Shown here: piece after piece, positions 56,291-64,000 of the stretch
Layout: every line of letters begins with the position of its first letter
How positions within the stretch are numbered: the stretch's first letter is position 1
From: Ectothiorhodospiraceae bacterium BW-2
GTDB taxonomy: Bacteria > Pseudomonadota > Gammaproteobacteria > Thiohalomonadales > Thiohalomonadaceae
Length of the DNA stretch: 64,000 nt
NCBI GenBank assembly: GCA_008375315.1
Contig: CP032507.1
Span: 3,930,071-3,994,070 of the forward strand
Direction: 5' to 3'
The notes under the pieces: generated by a model
Seen by the model: only the letters and a program-made list of their open reading frames with translations
Database searches by the model: none
What the model was told of the DNA's origin: nothing
Translations under genes and position numbers: made by a program

Positions 56291-59074
56291 ATGGTTATGA
56301 AAAAACATCTCTATCTTCATCTCTACCTCTATCTTGGCCTGTTATGGGTCATACTCTCACCTATCCATGTGTTAGCGCTAACCTGTATGCCTACGATTGA
56401 ATCCGACACTAATGCCTCACCCCCGGTTGCCTATCTTACGACTACCACCCACGCCTCAGGCGCAACAGATGAAACCGCGATACTGCTTCGAGCCGGACGA
56501 GATAACCCATACTTTAGCATTTCGATAGAAACGAGACCTTATAGTTCAGAGAGTGATCTCATCGACTTAACCGCGTTAGAGACCCGCCTCAAACAGGACT
56601 ATCGGACTGACCACTCCACACGGGTGAACTCGATAGATGAGCTTGAGAGTCAGCACAACTGGCAGTGGCAAATTCTAGCAGGAGCCCAAATTAGGATTAT
56701 CGATAACACCCGTGAAGAACTAATTACCTACGACCGGCAGACGAGTGATAGCCTAGGTGCCTTTGCCACTATCGATCCCTATCAGGCACTACCCCTACAA
56801 CAGAGCTTGGAGTACTACCTACAGCAACTGATTCACTATGGCTATCCCGGCAGCCCCTACCCGCTCGATATTGATCTCTATGTCAGAACCCCAACCGGCT
56901 GGCAACGCGGTTCGAATGGCGTGCGCTTTATTGCCGTAGGTAACAGCGTTAACAGCGAACCGGCGACAATTCCGGGACTGCATGATCGCCCCATCCCGAT
57001 AGAGCGAGGCTATTACGGCCTCGATGCGCAAGAAGCCTATGCGTTGAACACTAAACTCAACCATAACTGCTACCTAATCACCAGCCTCGAACAGGGGAGT
57101 CTAATGCAGCAAAATGTGGGCGGGGGGCTCTACGACTACGCCTTTGTCATGAAGCGGATAGCTCCGCCTAGTGACTATCTCCCCCCTTCAACGACCCACA
57201 GAGAGCTCCCCCTAAACGACAGTGGAGTGACCTGGGGAGCCGATACAACAACGGGTAACGAAACCCAATGCGGCAGTCATCATCGTAACCAAGATTGTAG
57301 CCATGGCCGAGATGCTGAAGTAAACGATAGTCGTGATGGAGCAGCTGGGTTTAGCTTTACCAAAATAGCCACCGATGGTAGTGAACTCGCGGCTAGCGCT
57401 ACCGAATGGGCCTGTGTGCGCGATAATCATACCGGTCTGCTATGGCAAGTGATGCCGCATCGCGATAACAGATACCGCTGGGGCGGTCTAACGGCCCTAA
57501 TCAAACAAGAGGGGGAGCACGGCACACGCTATCACGACTGGAATGAGCTCATTGAGGGAGCCCGAGAACAACAGCTCTGCGGCCAACGAGAGTGGCGCCT
57601 ACCGAGTCGGGAAGAGCTTCGCTCCATTATCGACTATGGCCGCTCCAACCCAGCTATTGATAGCGACTACTTTCCCGATACCGTCTCTGATCTCTACTGG
57701 AGCGCCAATGCCGTAGCCAACCTAGCCGGTTCAGCTTGGGCGCTCGATATGTGGCATGGCTATGATGTTACCCGAGCCGTTGAAGAGAGCCATTCGGTAC
57801 GCTTGGTACACGATAGTCGCTGGGGATTTGACTTCGAACCGGAAGGTTCTGGCAGTAGCTGCTCCGATACGCTGATTGCCATGGCACCCGATATACGCTA
57901 CCAACCGCTGGATAACCACTTAGTGCTAGATAAACAGAACGATTTGATCTGGCAAGCGTGTCTTTTGGGAACCAGTGGTAGCAGTTGCAGCGAGGGCACC
58001 GCACAAACGCTTACTTGGGGGGAGGCGTTACAAGCGGTGGACGACAGCAACAGTAGCGGCAGCGGCGGCTATGACGACTGGCGACTCCCCTCGATTAAAG
58101 AGCTAGCGTCACTCATTGAACCGGCCTGTGAGATGCCGGCGATTAACCTAACTCTATTTCCCGGCAGTGATTTCGATCTACTCTGGTCCTCTACTCCCGC
58201 AGATAACGCCCCCGACTATAGTTGGGTTGTCGATTTTAGATATGGCGAGGTAGGCTACTACTTAGGAGATCGAAGTGACCGCCAAAAGGTACGGTTGGTC
58301 AGAAGCGCGACTGCGACAGAGACAGCAACCGATTCAGGTAGTGGTAGTGCGACAGGGACAGAGACCGACACCTCAATAATAATCACCACCACTGACACCG
58401 ATACTAGTACGGGAATTGATACGGGTACGGCAACGGACAGCGATAGCAATACAGATACAGACACAGATACAGACACAGATACGGACACAGATACAGACAC
58501 AGATACGGACACAGATACGGACACAGATACAGACACAGACACAGCGGCCAATACCGACACGACCGCCCCCCTCGGTACTCAAACTCTCTCACTAGCCGAA
58601 GGATGGAATCTTATCGCGCTACACACTACCCCTGATGATCTCACCACCGTTGCCGACCACTTTACCGATCCGGCTATTGAGCGAATCTTTGCCTTTATCG
58701 ATAACAGCTGGGCTTTCTATGATCTCACGAGTAGGAGTGGCGCATTGGGCACTAAAACCCTCACTGAGCTGCGTAATCGGGGATTATGGGTAAAAATAGC
58801 CGTTGCTAGCCGTACCGAGATGAGACTCAGTGGCAGCAGCAGTCAGAGTCTGGATATCGCCACACTCAGCGCCGGTTGGAATCTGGTTGGAGCGGGTCGT
58901 AGCGATATCACCCTTACCGATTTTGTAGATCAATTCAGCCATCAAACTCTGCAACCACAACGACTCTTCGCCTTTAGCGATAATAGCTGGAGCTTTAGAG
59001 ATGTCGCCAGTGGTAGTGGTACACTCACCACCCTTGCCGCCGGTCAAGGGGTGTGGATCTATATGGCCGAGTAG
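56291..59074 (+). CDS. Secreted protein with two DUF1566 domains, Asp-Thr linker and two GWNL modules
   Basis: A 927-residue protein. ATG 56291 or the ATG two codons later opens a signal peptide (LYLGLLWVILSPIHVLA). Order: an unnamed domain (about 35-295, ending GGLYDYAFVMKRIA) also found in the 59130-62805 protein; DUF1566 domain 1 (about 300-515) resembling DGR target 1 in LNDSGVTWGADTTTGN and DCSHGRDAE; DUF1566 domain 2 (about 530-675) resembling DGR target 2; a Thr/Asp repeat linker (about 676-760); and paired modules GWNLIALHTTPDDLTTVADHF and GWNLVGAGRSDITLTDF. It has no nucleotide-level match to TR, so it is not a current DGR target. Its TAG stop lies within a dispersed palindrome. Function unknown; the layout suggests a surface-binding protein. 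Confidence 0.85.
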   Translation: MVMKKHLYLHLYLYLGLLWVILSPIHVLALTCMPTIESDTNASPPVAYLTTTTHASGATDETAILLRAGRDNPYFSISIETRPYSSESDLIDLTALETRLKQDYRTDHSTRVNSIDELESQHNWQWQILAGAQIRIIDNTREELITYDRQTSDSLGAFATIDPYQALPLQQSLEYYLQQLIHYGYPGSPYPLDIDLYVRTPTGWQRGSNGVRFIAVGNSVNSEPATIPGLHDRPIPIERGYYGLDAQEAYALNTKLNHNCYLITSLEQGSLMQQNVGGGLYDYAFVMKRIAPPSDYLPPSTTHRELPLNDSGVTWGADTTTGNETQCGSHHRNQDCSHGRDAEVNDSRDGAAGFSFTKIATDGSELAASATEWACVRDNHTGLLWQVMPHRDNRYRWGGLTALIKQEGEHGTRYHDWNELIEGAREQQLCGQREWRLPSREELRSIIDYGRSNPAIDSDYFPDTVSDLYWSANAVANLAGSAWALDMWHGYDVTRAVEESHSVRLVHDSRWGFDFEPEGSGSSCSDTLIAMAPDIRYQPLDNHLVLDKQNDLIWQACLLGTSGSSCSEGTAQTLTWGEALQAVDDSNSSGSGGYDDWRLPSIKELASLIEPACEMPAINLTLFPGSDFDLLWSSTPADNAPDYSWVVDFRYGEVGYYLGDRSDRQKVRLVRSATATETATDSGSGSATGTETDTSIIITTTDTDTSTGIDTGTATDSDSNTDTDTDTDTDTDTDTDTDTDTDTDTDTDTDTAANTDTTAPLGTQTLSLAEGWNLIALHTTPDDLTTVADHFTDPAIERIFAFIDNSWAFYDLTSRSGALGTKTLTELRNRGLWVKIAVASRTEMRLSGSSSQSLDIATLSAGWNLVGAGRSDITLTDFVDQFSHQTLQPQRLFAFSDNSWSFRDVASGSGTLTTLAAGQGVWIYMAE
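58451..58545 (+). repeat. Asp-Thr codon repeat
   Basis: A run of GACACAGATAC-type six-base units encodes about 15 Asp-Thr dipeptides in the linker before the GWNL modules. A related but less regular Thr/Asp/Ser linker occurs at the same place in the giant DGR target (about 42910-43120). Confidence 0.9.
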
Positions 59075-59099
59075 GGGCGGGTTTCAAACCCGCCTCTAC
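59071..59099. repeat. Dispersed palindrome, copy C (overlaps a stop codon)
   Basis: These are the same 29-base inverted repeat as at 42262-42290 and 56008-56036, with small changes. Its first bases supply the TAG stop of the preceding gene. Downstream GATGAACAAGGCC (59108-59120) also matches sequence after copy A. Confidence 0.8.
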
Positions 59100-59129
59100 T
59101 GACGGAGAGATGAACAAGGCCTTAGATCG

Positions 59130-59705
59130 TTAGGGTGTCGTCAAATAGAGATCTTGTTCAGCTATATCTTCTGTAACGGCATCTGTTTCGGTATTAAAAC
59201 CGAATTTAGGAACGGCTTGTAGGCCGGAGGGAGAGTAGTCAGGATGTGCTGCGATCACCTGAACATAGGAGCTATCGATAGTGCTATTGTCAGCCCCTCC
59301 ATATTGGCCCCACACATGCTTAAACTGGTAGAAACCATTACTCCCGCTCTGCGTTGTTCGAAGAGGTAACTCGCTACTAGCAACAATGTCAATATCGTGA
59401 ACTTTTAACAGAGTAGAGGGGTCAGTTGTTATCGGAATTTGCAAAGCTCCGCTTACCTGATAGACAAAGGGAACATCAAGATCTTGATACCCTGTTGTCA
59501 TACTATTCAAATTAGCCTGATTCGTCTCCTCTTGATCTTCGTTGTAGCGATCTTCTCTAGCATAGACCACTGAGCGAATAGTTAGAGAGAGCCCACTCTC
59601 TAGGTAGCGCAATCCATCCTCACTGCGCTCTAGTAGGCGTGTTATCAAACTAGGATCGGAGAGGGCTCGTACAACGCTATTCCAACTTAAAACGTAACCG
59701 TTCAC
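59130..59705 (-). pseudogene. 3' fragment of secreted protein gene, separated by a MITE
   Basis: A 191-residue ORF read from a GTG inside the MITE end (VNGY), then native sequence from VLSWNSVVRALSDP onward. The native part continues directly from DDLPVL at the end of the 59782-62805 ORF once the MITE is removed. It is the C-terminus of that protein, with no signal peptide and no recognised domain of its own. Confidence 0.8.
59686..59693. repeat. Target-site duplication of MITE (CTTAAAAC), left
   Basis: An identical copy lies at 59786-59793 on the other side of the 92-bp element. Confidence 0.9.
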
Positions 59706-59785
59706 TCTCCCCGCTAAATTTTACCCCTCACCCCAACCCTCTCCCGCCGGGAGAGGGAGATTAAGGAGGGAGAGTGAACGGTTAC
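59694..59785. mobile_element. 92-bp MITE with perfect 17-bp terminal inverted repeats
   Basis: GTAACCGTTCACTCTCC at 59694-59710 is repeated inverted at 59769-59785, and CTTAAAAC is duplicated on both sides. An internal CTCTCCC/GGGAGAG palindrome lies at about 59739-59757. It has no coding capacity, so it depends on a transposase elsewhere. Its ends do not match those of the IS at 50630-52325. The insertion breaks one secreted-protein gene. Confidence 0.92.
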
Positions 59786-62700
59786 CTTAAAACAGGTAAA
59801 TCATCTTGAGCATCCGACAGAGCGATAGTCATATTATTGGCGTCACCCATATCATCCTGCCAGCTAAACTGCCATGCACTGTTAGGTTGACTCTCATCAA
59901 TCTGGTTACCGACTAAGCGCTTTTGCACAGTGGCATCATCACTCTTCCAGCGTATATCGAGCTCCCAGTAGTGACGCGGGGCGAATATTTCAGCATTAGC
60001 CGCTCTTTGGCGTATATAGAAAAACCCTTTCTCAACTTGGCCTAACTGTTCGAATAGTGTGCATTGCCAGTAAGATAATGCGTGGTAATCCTCTGCCGTA
60101 GTACCGCTTGGAGGATTGACCGGATAGAAGAGTCGATTGACCCGATCACCACAAGGATTCTCTATCTCCAGTGAAAGGCTGGCAGTATTCAGGGCAATAG
60201 AGAGTTGCATACCGTCACTTGAGCGTTCTGTAAAATCGATTAGGTTATCGCCATTTAAATCGTGTCCGACCTGAAGCTGGAGCTGATACTCCCCTGTGGG
60301 TGAATTATCTACCATCCATTCGGAATTGATAATTGAGTCAATGATTTCACTCTCTGTTAACAGATAGCCCCCTTCACTACCTATCGACTGCTTAACGCTA
60401 TACCATCCCTCCTCTCCATTATCGGGTAGCGGTTTAATTCGCCACTGATAAGTGGCATTCGGATAGTCGGGTTCGAGCGGTTCAGCTAATGGCTCGCGAT
60501 CAGCGATGATACGCTTCTGTTGTGGTTGGTAGGTAAGGCTAGCGAGTGCGGCAGGCGCGTGTAACTCAACTGTTGCATCGGCTACGACACTGCCACTATC
60601 ACTATAGACATACCCCTGTATTATTGATGAGTGTGATTTTGGTGTGAGCGCGAGTTGATACTCCATTTCGCTATCTATCGCGACGACATTTAAACTCATG
60701 CTATTGCGGCGATAATCGGCATGAATCGCCTCAATTTGCAGATCGGGATCGGTCAGTGACAGGACAACATTATAGAAAGTGACTCGACCGCTACTATCGG
60801 TGCTTAAACGGATACCATTTGGCAAACTAACTAAGGCATCGGTAATAGGGGTTCTCTCTTGCTCATCAATGACTTGAATAACGATATCTCGCTGTACCGA
60901 AGCCACTCGTTTTAAGACGAAAGCATAGTCATATAGCCCCCCCTCTTGGCTATCTTGTGACATCAGTGCCGCTCCGTGACGAGATGTCATAATTAATTGA
61001 TCTGTAGGCAGTTGTTGAGCAACGGCCCTTCTCTCTTCAGGGGTGAAGGCAAACATACCATCTTCTAAATTATGAATGGGAGAGCGATTTTCTCCTGGTA
61101 CTGGATTAGGTTGATAACTGTTATCGAGCGCGGGATTAATAAAACGAACCCCATCTGAAATGCGTTGCCAGCCATTAGTAGAACGGGCATAAATATCGAT
61201 CTCGGTAATATAGAGATTATTGCTAACACTAGCACCAAAGTCACAAAGCAGCGCTAAATACTCCTCCATTGTTCCTGAGATAAGTTGCGACTGATAGGGA
61301 TCGATAGTGGCATAGCTACCAAGAAAACTAGCAGATAGCTGCTCATCTTGTAAAACCTGCTCACTACTCGAGTCGATAACTTGGAGGCGGGAGCCTGCAA
61401 TTACCTGCCAAGACCACTGTTCGATACTATCCTGAGCATTAGGGTGATCACTATTAAAGTCGCTCTCTACACTGCTTGCAAGTCCATCTATATCGACAAC
61501 CGCATCAATACTGCGGTAGGGGGAGATGCGGATCTTAATACTTCGTGAAGGGTTAGTGCGCCCTGAAGCGTGTAATAACACGGCCCCGTAACTATGGTTA
61601 CCATTGTTAGGAACAGAGGTCGCGATAGAGCTATGTAGTGGGCGTGCTAGAGAATCCTCCTCTAAAACACTATCAACATTTAATGGTGTAATCTCATCGG
61701 CCTCTTCCTGCATGACGGCATAGAGTAGCCGTGCATTTTCGGTTATCGTGAGTTGAGTCGGTAGGTAGCCCTGCTTGCGCAGCTCGAAATCTCCCTCTTG
61801 GTTAAGCATCTCCTCGGTGAGCACAAAACCGCTGGTAGCGTCGGTAATTGTGCCGATTAAAGTCGAATTCTGGTAGAGTTCAACCCCCTGAATGAGTGCA
61901 GGAAAACCGATGTCATTAGGGAGACCATAGACATAGAGTGTTTTAGCTGGAGAGGATGAGGGGGGAGAATCATCGTTATGTGGAAGAGTAATCTGGCCGA
62001 GATCAAAGCGATTACTCTCATCTATGTTGACTTGGCTATAGAGCGTCCCTTGTTGATCTCTTATCTGCACAAAATAGCCGCTGGCCTCGGCCACACTCAG
62101 GCGATACTCCTGATCATTAAGCGCAATGGTGACCTCTCTTGGAGGAGCTGACTCATCGACACCACCGGTGCTATAGAGAGAAGCGGCAAGGCCATTACCT
62201 AAGTCAAATTCGGACTCATCTGTTGTGCCTATAGTTAATGGCTGAATCATATAGATCCAAAGGCCGTTATTGCTGTCAAAAGTCGTTAAGGAACCACTTT
62301 GGGTACTCATATCACGAAATTGCCATGAACTATTATCAAACGCAAATAGTCGTAGTGGCTGTTGAGAGTATTGGGAAAAGTAGCTGGTTAATGAGGCTAA
62401 ATCAGTTACATTAGGCCCCAAACCCACTAAATTCCAACCCGGTTGTAAAGTGGTGCCATCTAAAGTGTATCCCTCACCAATGAGAGTGAGGTTGACTCCC
62501 TCTCGGTTCGATTTAATCCATACCCCTCTGTTTCTTAGATAGGAGAGAGACATCTCACCGAGAGAGCCGCTATCACTTATCATATCGTAAAATTGCCAGC
62601 CGCCATTAATAAAGGCAAAAATACGCTCAATCCCCTCTTGAGCGATATCTTTTACAAGCGGGTTGGTATCATCTTCTAAACCGTCGGAATAGAATGAAAC

Positions 62701-62805
62701 CAAATTCCAGCCATTATTCAGTGTAATAATCTGTTCCGCTACCACGGTACGCGATAGAGTAAACAGTGATAAAATAATCAAAAACAAGATATTTCTTTTC
62801 ATCAT
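59782..62805 (-). CDS. 5' part of secreted protein with N-terminal GWNL modules (interrupted by a MITE)
   Basis: A 1007-residue ORF from ATG 62805 with a signal peptide (ILFLIILSLFTLSRTVVA). Paired GWNL modules (about 25-190: NNGWNLVSFYSDG, QPGWNLVGLGPN) come first, opposite to their C-terminal place in the other two proteins. Next come a carboxypeptidase-regulatory-like segment, the unnamed domain shared with the 56291-59074 protein (about 400-635, ending GGLYDYAFVLKRVA), and two more carboxypeptidase-regulatory/Ig-like folds. The stop at 59782 lies in the MITE. Without the 92 bases and one duplication the frame continues as LPVLSWNSVV to 59130, giving 1191 residues. Function unknown; probably extracellular. 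Confidence 0.83.
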   Translation of the reverse strand: MMKRNILFLIILSLFTLSRTVVAEQIITLNNGWNLVSFYSDGLEDDTNPLVKDIAQEGIERIFAFINGGWQFYDMISDSGSLGEMSLSYLRNRGVWIKSNREGVNLTLIGEGYTLDGTTLQPGWNLVGLGPNVTDLASLTSYFSQYSQQPLRLFAFDNSSWQFRDMSTQSGSLTTFDSNNGLWIYMIQPLTIGTTDESEFDLGNGLAASLYSTGGVDESAPPREVTIALNDQEYRLSVAEASGYFVQIRDQQGTLYSQVNIDESNRFDLGQITLPHNDDSPPSSSPAKTLYVYGLPNDIGFPALIQGVELYQNSTLIGTITDATSGFVLTEEMLNQEGDFELRKQGYLPTQLTITENARLLYAVMQEEADEITPLNVDSVLEEDSLARPLHSSIATSVPNNGNHSYGAVLLHASGRTNPSRSIKIRISPYRSIDAVVDIDGLASSVESDFNSDHPNAQDSIEQWSWQVIAGSRLQVIDSSSEQVLQDEQLSASFLGSYATIDPYQSQLISGTMEEYLALLCDFGASVSNNLYITEIDIYARSTNGWQRISDGVRFINPALDNSYQPNPVPGENRSPIHNLEDGMFAFTPEERRAVAQQLPTDQLIMTSRHGAALMSQDSQEGGLYDYAFVLKRVASVQRDIVIQVIDEQERTPITDALVSLPNGIRLSTDSSGRVTFYNVVLSLTDPDLQIEAIHADYRRNSMSLNVVAIDSEMEYQLALTPKSHSSIIQGYVYSDSGSVVADATVELHAPAALASLTYQPQQKRIIADREPLAEPLEPDYPNATYQWRIKPLPDNGEEGWYSVKQSIGSEGGYLLTESEIIDSIINSEWMVDNSPTGEYQLQLQVGHDLNGDNLIDFTERSSDGMQLSIALNTASLSLEIENPCGDRVNRLFYPVNPPSGTTAEDYHALSYWQCTLFEQLGQVEKGFFYIRQRAANAEIFAPRHYWELDIRWKSDDATVQKRLVGNQIDESQPNSAWQFSWQDDMGDANNMTIALSDAQDDLPVLR
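59786..59793. repeat. Target-site duplication of MITE (CTTAAAAC), right
   Basis: Second copy of the eight-base duplication flanking the MITE. Confidence 0.9.
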
Positions 62806-63408
62806 AGCTACAATCGTCCCATAAAAAATTAGGCTGAGCTTATACTCGGCGCGACCAGCTGAATAAAGCTTACTTCATTCATTTAAGTTATTAACATAAA
62901 ACAATTATCATGTTTTGAACGCTCAAAAGTCCACCGCGAAGACTATAGCCAACTCGGTTCTGTTCATCGCTTGGGTTTTGTGCACAGCTAACCGCTGTAG
63001 CTTAAGAAAACCAAACACAGGGGGGGGGGGAGCCCTACTCAAATTTAACTTCCCTAAATATAGCCGTTCAGCTAGCGCTTGTCTAGCTAAATTGACAGCC
63101 ATTAGCTTCTCCGGCTGAGCCATTCTCTCCTTCTCTCGATCCCGCCATACTCCGTACCGCCAGCATTATGACATTTTTAACTTATAAGCTATTGATATAA
63201 AAAATAGTTATCAATCTTTATAAAGATCAAAAATGTACAGCATAAAGTATCATTCGTGGAATAAGCGGCTTAAAAGCTGCATAATATCTAGTACAGGCGC
63301 CGGGATTCCTTGAGTGTTCGCCGGTTTTTTTGATCCCTTAAGCCCCACCATAGTCGCTTGCCGTCCTTAATTTTTTGGCGAAGTTAGTGTTAAATAGAGA
63401 GGTGTTAA
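62806..63408. other. Intergenic region with a G11 tract, no confident gene
   Basis: About 600 bases lie between the secreted-protein gene and the terminal coiled-coil gene. Two overlapping frames on opposite strands at 62915-63123 (67 and 66 codons) share a G11 run at 63020-63030; neither has a recognisable product. AT-rich stretches at 62860-62910 and 63180-63250 probably hold the divergent promoters. Confidence 0.5.
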
Positions 63409-64000
63409 ATGTTAGCTGAAGAAGATATCTCCTTTATTAAAATCCACCTAGGTGGATGGTTAGCTGAGCAGTCACTCGGAAAACCACCAGTTGTCTATGA
63501 AATTGAACTACGAGAACGAATGGTGCGGGTTGAGGAGGCGCTAAAAAATCAGGGAGATGAGCTGAAATCCCAGCGCGAGCTCATTCGTGACCTCATGCTC
63601 CATATTGACAAGCGCTTTGAGCAGGTCGATAAGCGCTTTGAACAGAACGATAGACGCTTTGAAGAGATATTGGCGCAAATGGATAAGCGCTTTGAGCAGG
63701 TTGATAAACGCTTTGAGCAGGTTGATAAACGCTTTGAGCAGGTTGATAAACGCTTTGAGCAGGTTGATAAGCACTTTGAGCAGGTTGATAAACGCTTTGA
63801 GCAGGTTGATAAGCGCTTTGAGCAGATCGATAGGCGCTTTGAGCAGGTTGATAAGCGTTTAGAGCAGATAGCAGAAGAGAATAGACGGCGTTTTGAGCAA
63901 ATCGATAAACGGCTCGATCAACAACATAATGAAATTATAGCGATTCATCTGGAGATTAAGCAGCAGATACGCTGGTTTTTTGCAACGACTGTCGCGGTGG
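63409..64000 (+). CDS. Coiled-coil protein with DKRFEQV repeats and probable C-terminal membrane segment (3' end beyond window)
   Basis: ATG 63409 (MLAEEDISFIKIHLGGWLAEQ), with a GAGAGG ribosome site, opens a frame that stays open to the window end (197 codons). A short N-terminal part is followed by about 13 heptads close to DKRFEQV (about 66-165). The frame then reaches IKQQIRWFFATTVAV, the start of a likely membrane helix. This layout of a heptad coiled coil followed by a membrane anchor is common in small bacterial proteins of unknown role. No specific function is assigned. Confidence 0.75.
   Translation, partial: MLAEEDISFIKIHLGGWLAEQSLGKPPVVYEIELRERMVRVEEALKNQGDELKSQRELIRDLMLHIDKRFEQVDKRFEQNDRRFEEILAQMDKRFEQVDKRFEQVDKRFEQVDKRFEQVDKHFEQVDKRFEQVDKRFEQIDRRFEQVDKRLEQIAEENRRRFEQIDKRLDQQHNEIIAIHLEIKQQIRWFFATTVAV
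63601..63870 (+). repeat. 21-bp tandem repeat encoding DKRFEQV heptads
   Basis: About 13 copies of a 21-base unit similar to GATAAACGCTTTGAGCAGGT, several consecutive ones identical. It is in frame with the coiled coil, so changes in copy number alter coil length without breaking the frame. Confidence 0.9.

Noticed and set aside
57680-58310. Ends of the DUF1566 domains of the 56291-59074 protein as additional variable repeats
   Set aside because: They resemble the targets at protein level only; nucleotide sequence does not align with TR in the ungapped, adenine-restricted way seen for VR1 and VR2.
62915-63123. Small genes on either strand around the G11 tract
   Set aside because: No recognisable product, no clear ribosome site and mutual overlap; kept only as an intergenic note.
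63290-63340. Terminator hairpin with T7 near 63325
   Set aside because: The GC-rich segments GCGCCGG and CGCCGG are direct rather than inverted copies, so no stable stem forms in front of the T-run.

Overview
The window looks like a gammaproteobacterial chromosome segment. The evidence is a glnA-ntrB-ntrC nitrogen cluster behind a sigma-54 promoter with an NtrC palindrome, a gshB-tonB pair, and a Sia-type signalling operon. The giant repeat proteins, legumain/caspase-like domain, DUF1566 proteins and diversity-generating retroelement (DGR) are what I would expect in large-genome sulfur-oxidising or filamentous gammaproteobacteria, but that narrower placement is a guess.

Layout. 1-23364 (minus strand): two adjacent paralogous giant surface/secreted proteins. 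The downstream copy (12020 to beyond position 1) has at least 4006 residues and about 32 copies of a 93-residue Ig-like repeat. The upstream copy (23364 to 12131) has about 13 copies and is split into two ORFs by a 1-nt shift in a C7 tract. 23365-27734: glnA, ntrB, ntrC. 27805-31729: jetB-jetC, two of the four Wadjet genes, without jetA or jetD. 31730-39067 (minus): a five-gene operon of SiaB kinase, SiaC, a GAF/HD-GYP protein, a solute-binding protein and a receptor with three solute-binding domains and a PP2C phosphatase. 39304-42254: gshB, tonB-like and a cyclic-nucleotide/rhodanese protein.

42423-55801 (minus) is the most interesting part: a complete DGR in the order target 1 (VR1), avd, template repeat (TR), reverse transcriptase, target 2 (VR2). 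The TR is 120 bp. VR1 differs from it at 11 positions and VR2 at 13, and all 24 differences fall on template adenines. VR2 is split by a 1696-bp IS flanked by the 8-bp duplication ATTATCGC. Removing the IS in silico restores VR2 to exactly 120 bp and joins the small DUF1566 ORF in frame to the 8.2-kb ORF, giving a 2892-residue target with an N-terminal diversified domain, thrombospondin-3 repeats, HYR/DUF5011 repeats, a legumain-like protease domain and paired GWNL modules. The reverse transcriptase has a C-terminal extension resembling MutS domain I.

56291-62805 holds two further secreted proteins that share the GWNL modules and an unnamed domain. One is split by a 92-bp MITE with perfect 17-bp inverted repeats and an 8-bp duplication; its removal also restores a single frame. 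The window ends inside a coiled-coil protein built from DKRFEQV heptads. Several surface-protein genes here are interrupted (IS, MITE, homopolymer shift), and the paralogous repeat arrays differ greatly in length, so the locus appears to be changing rapidly.
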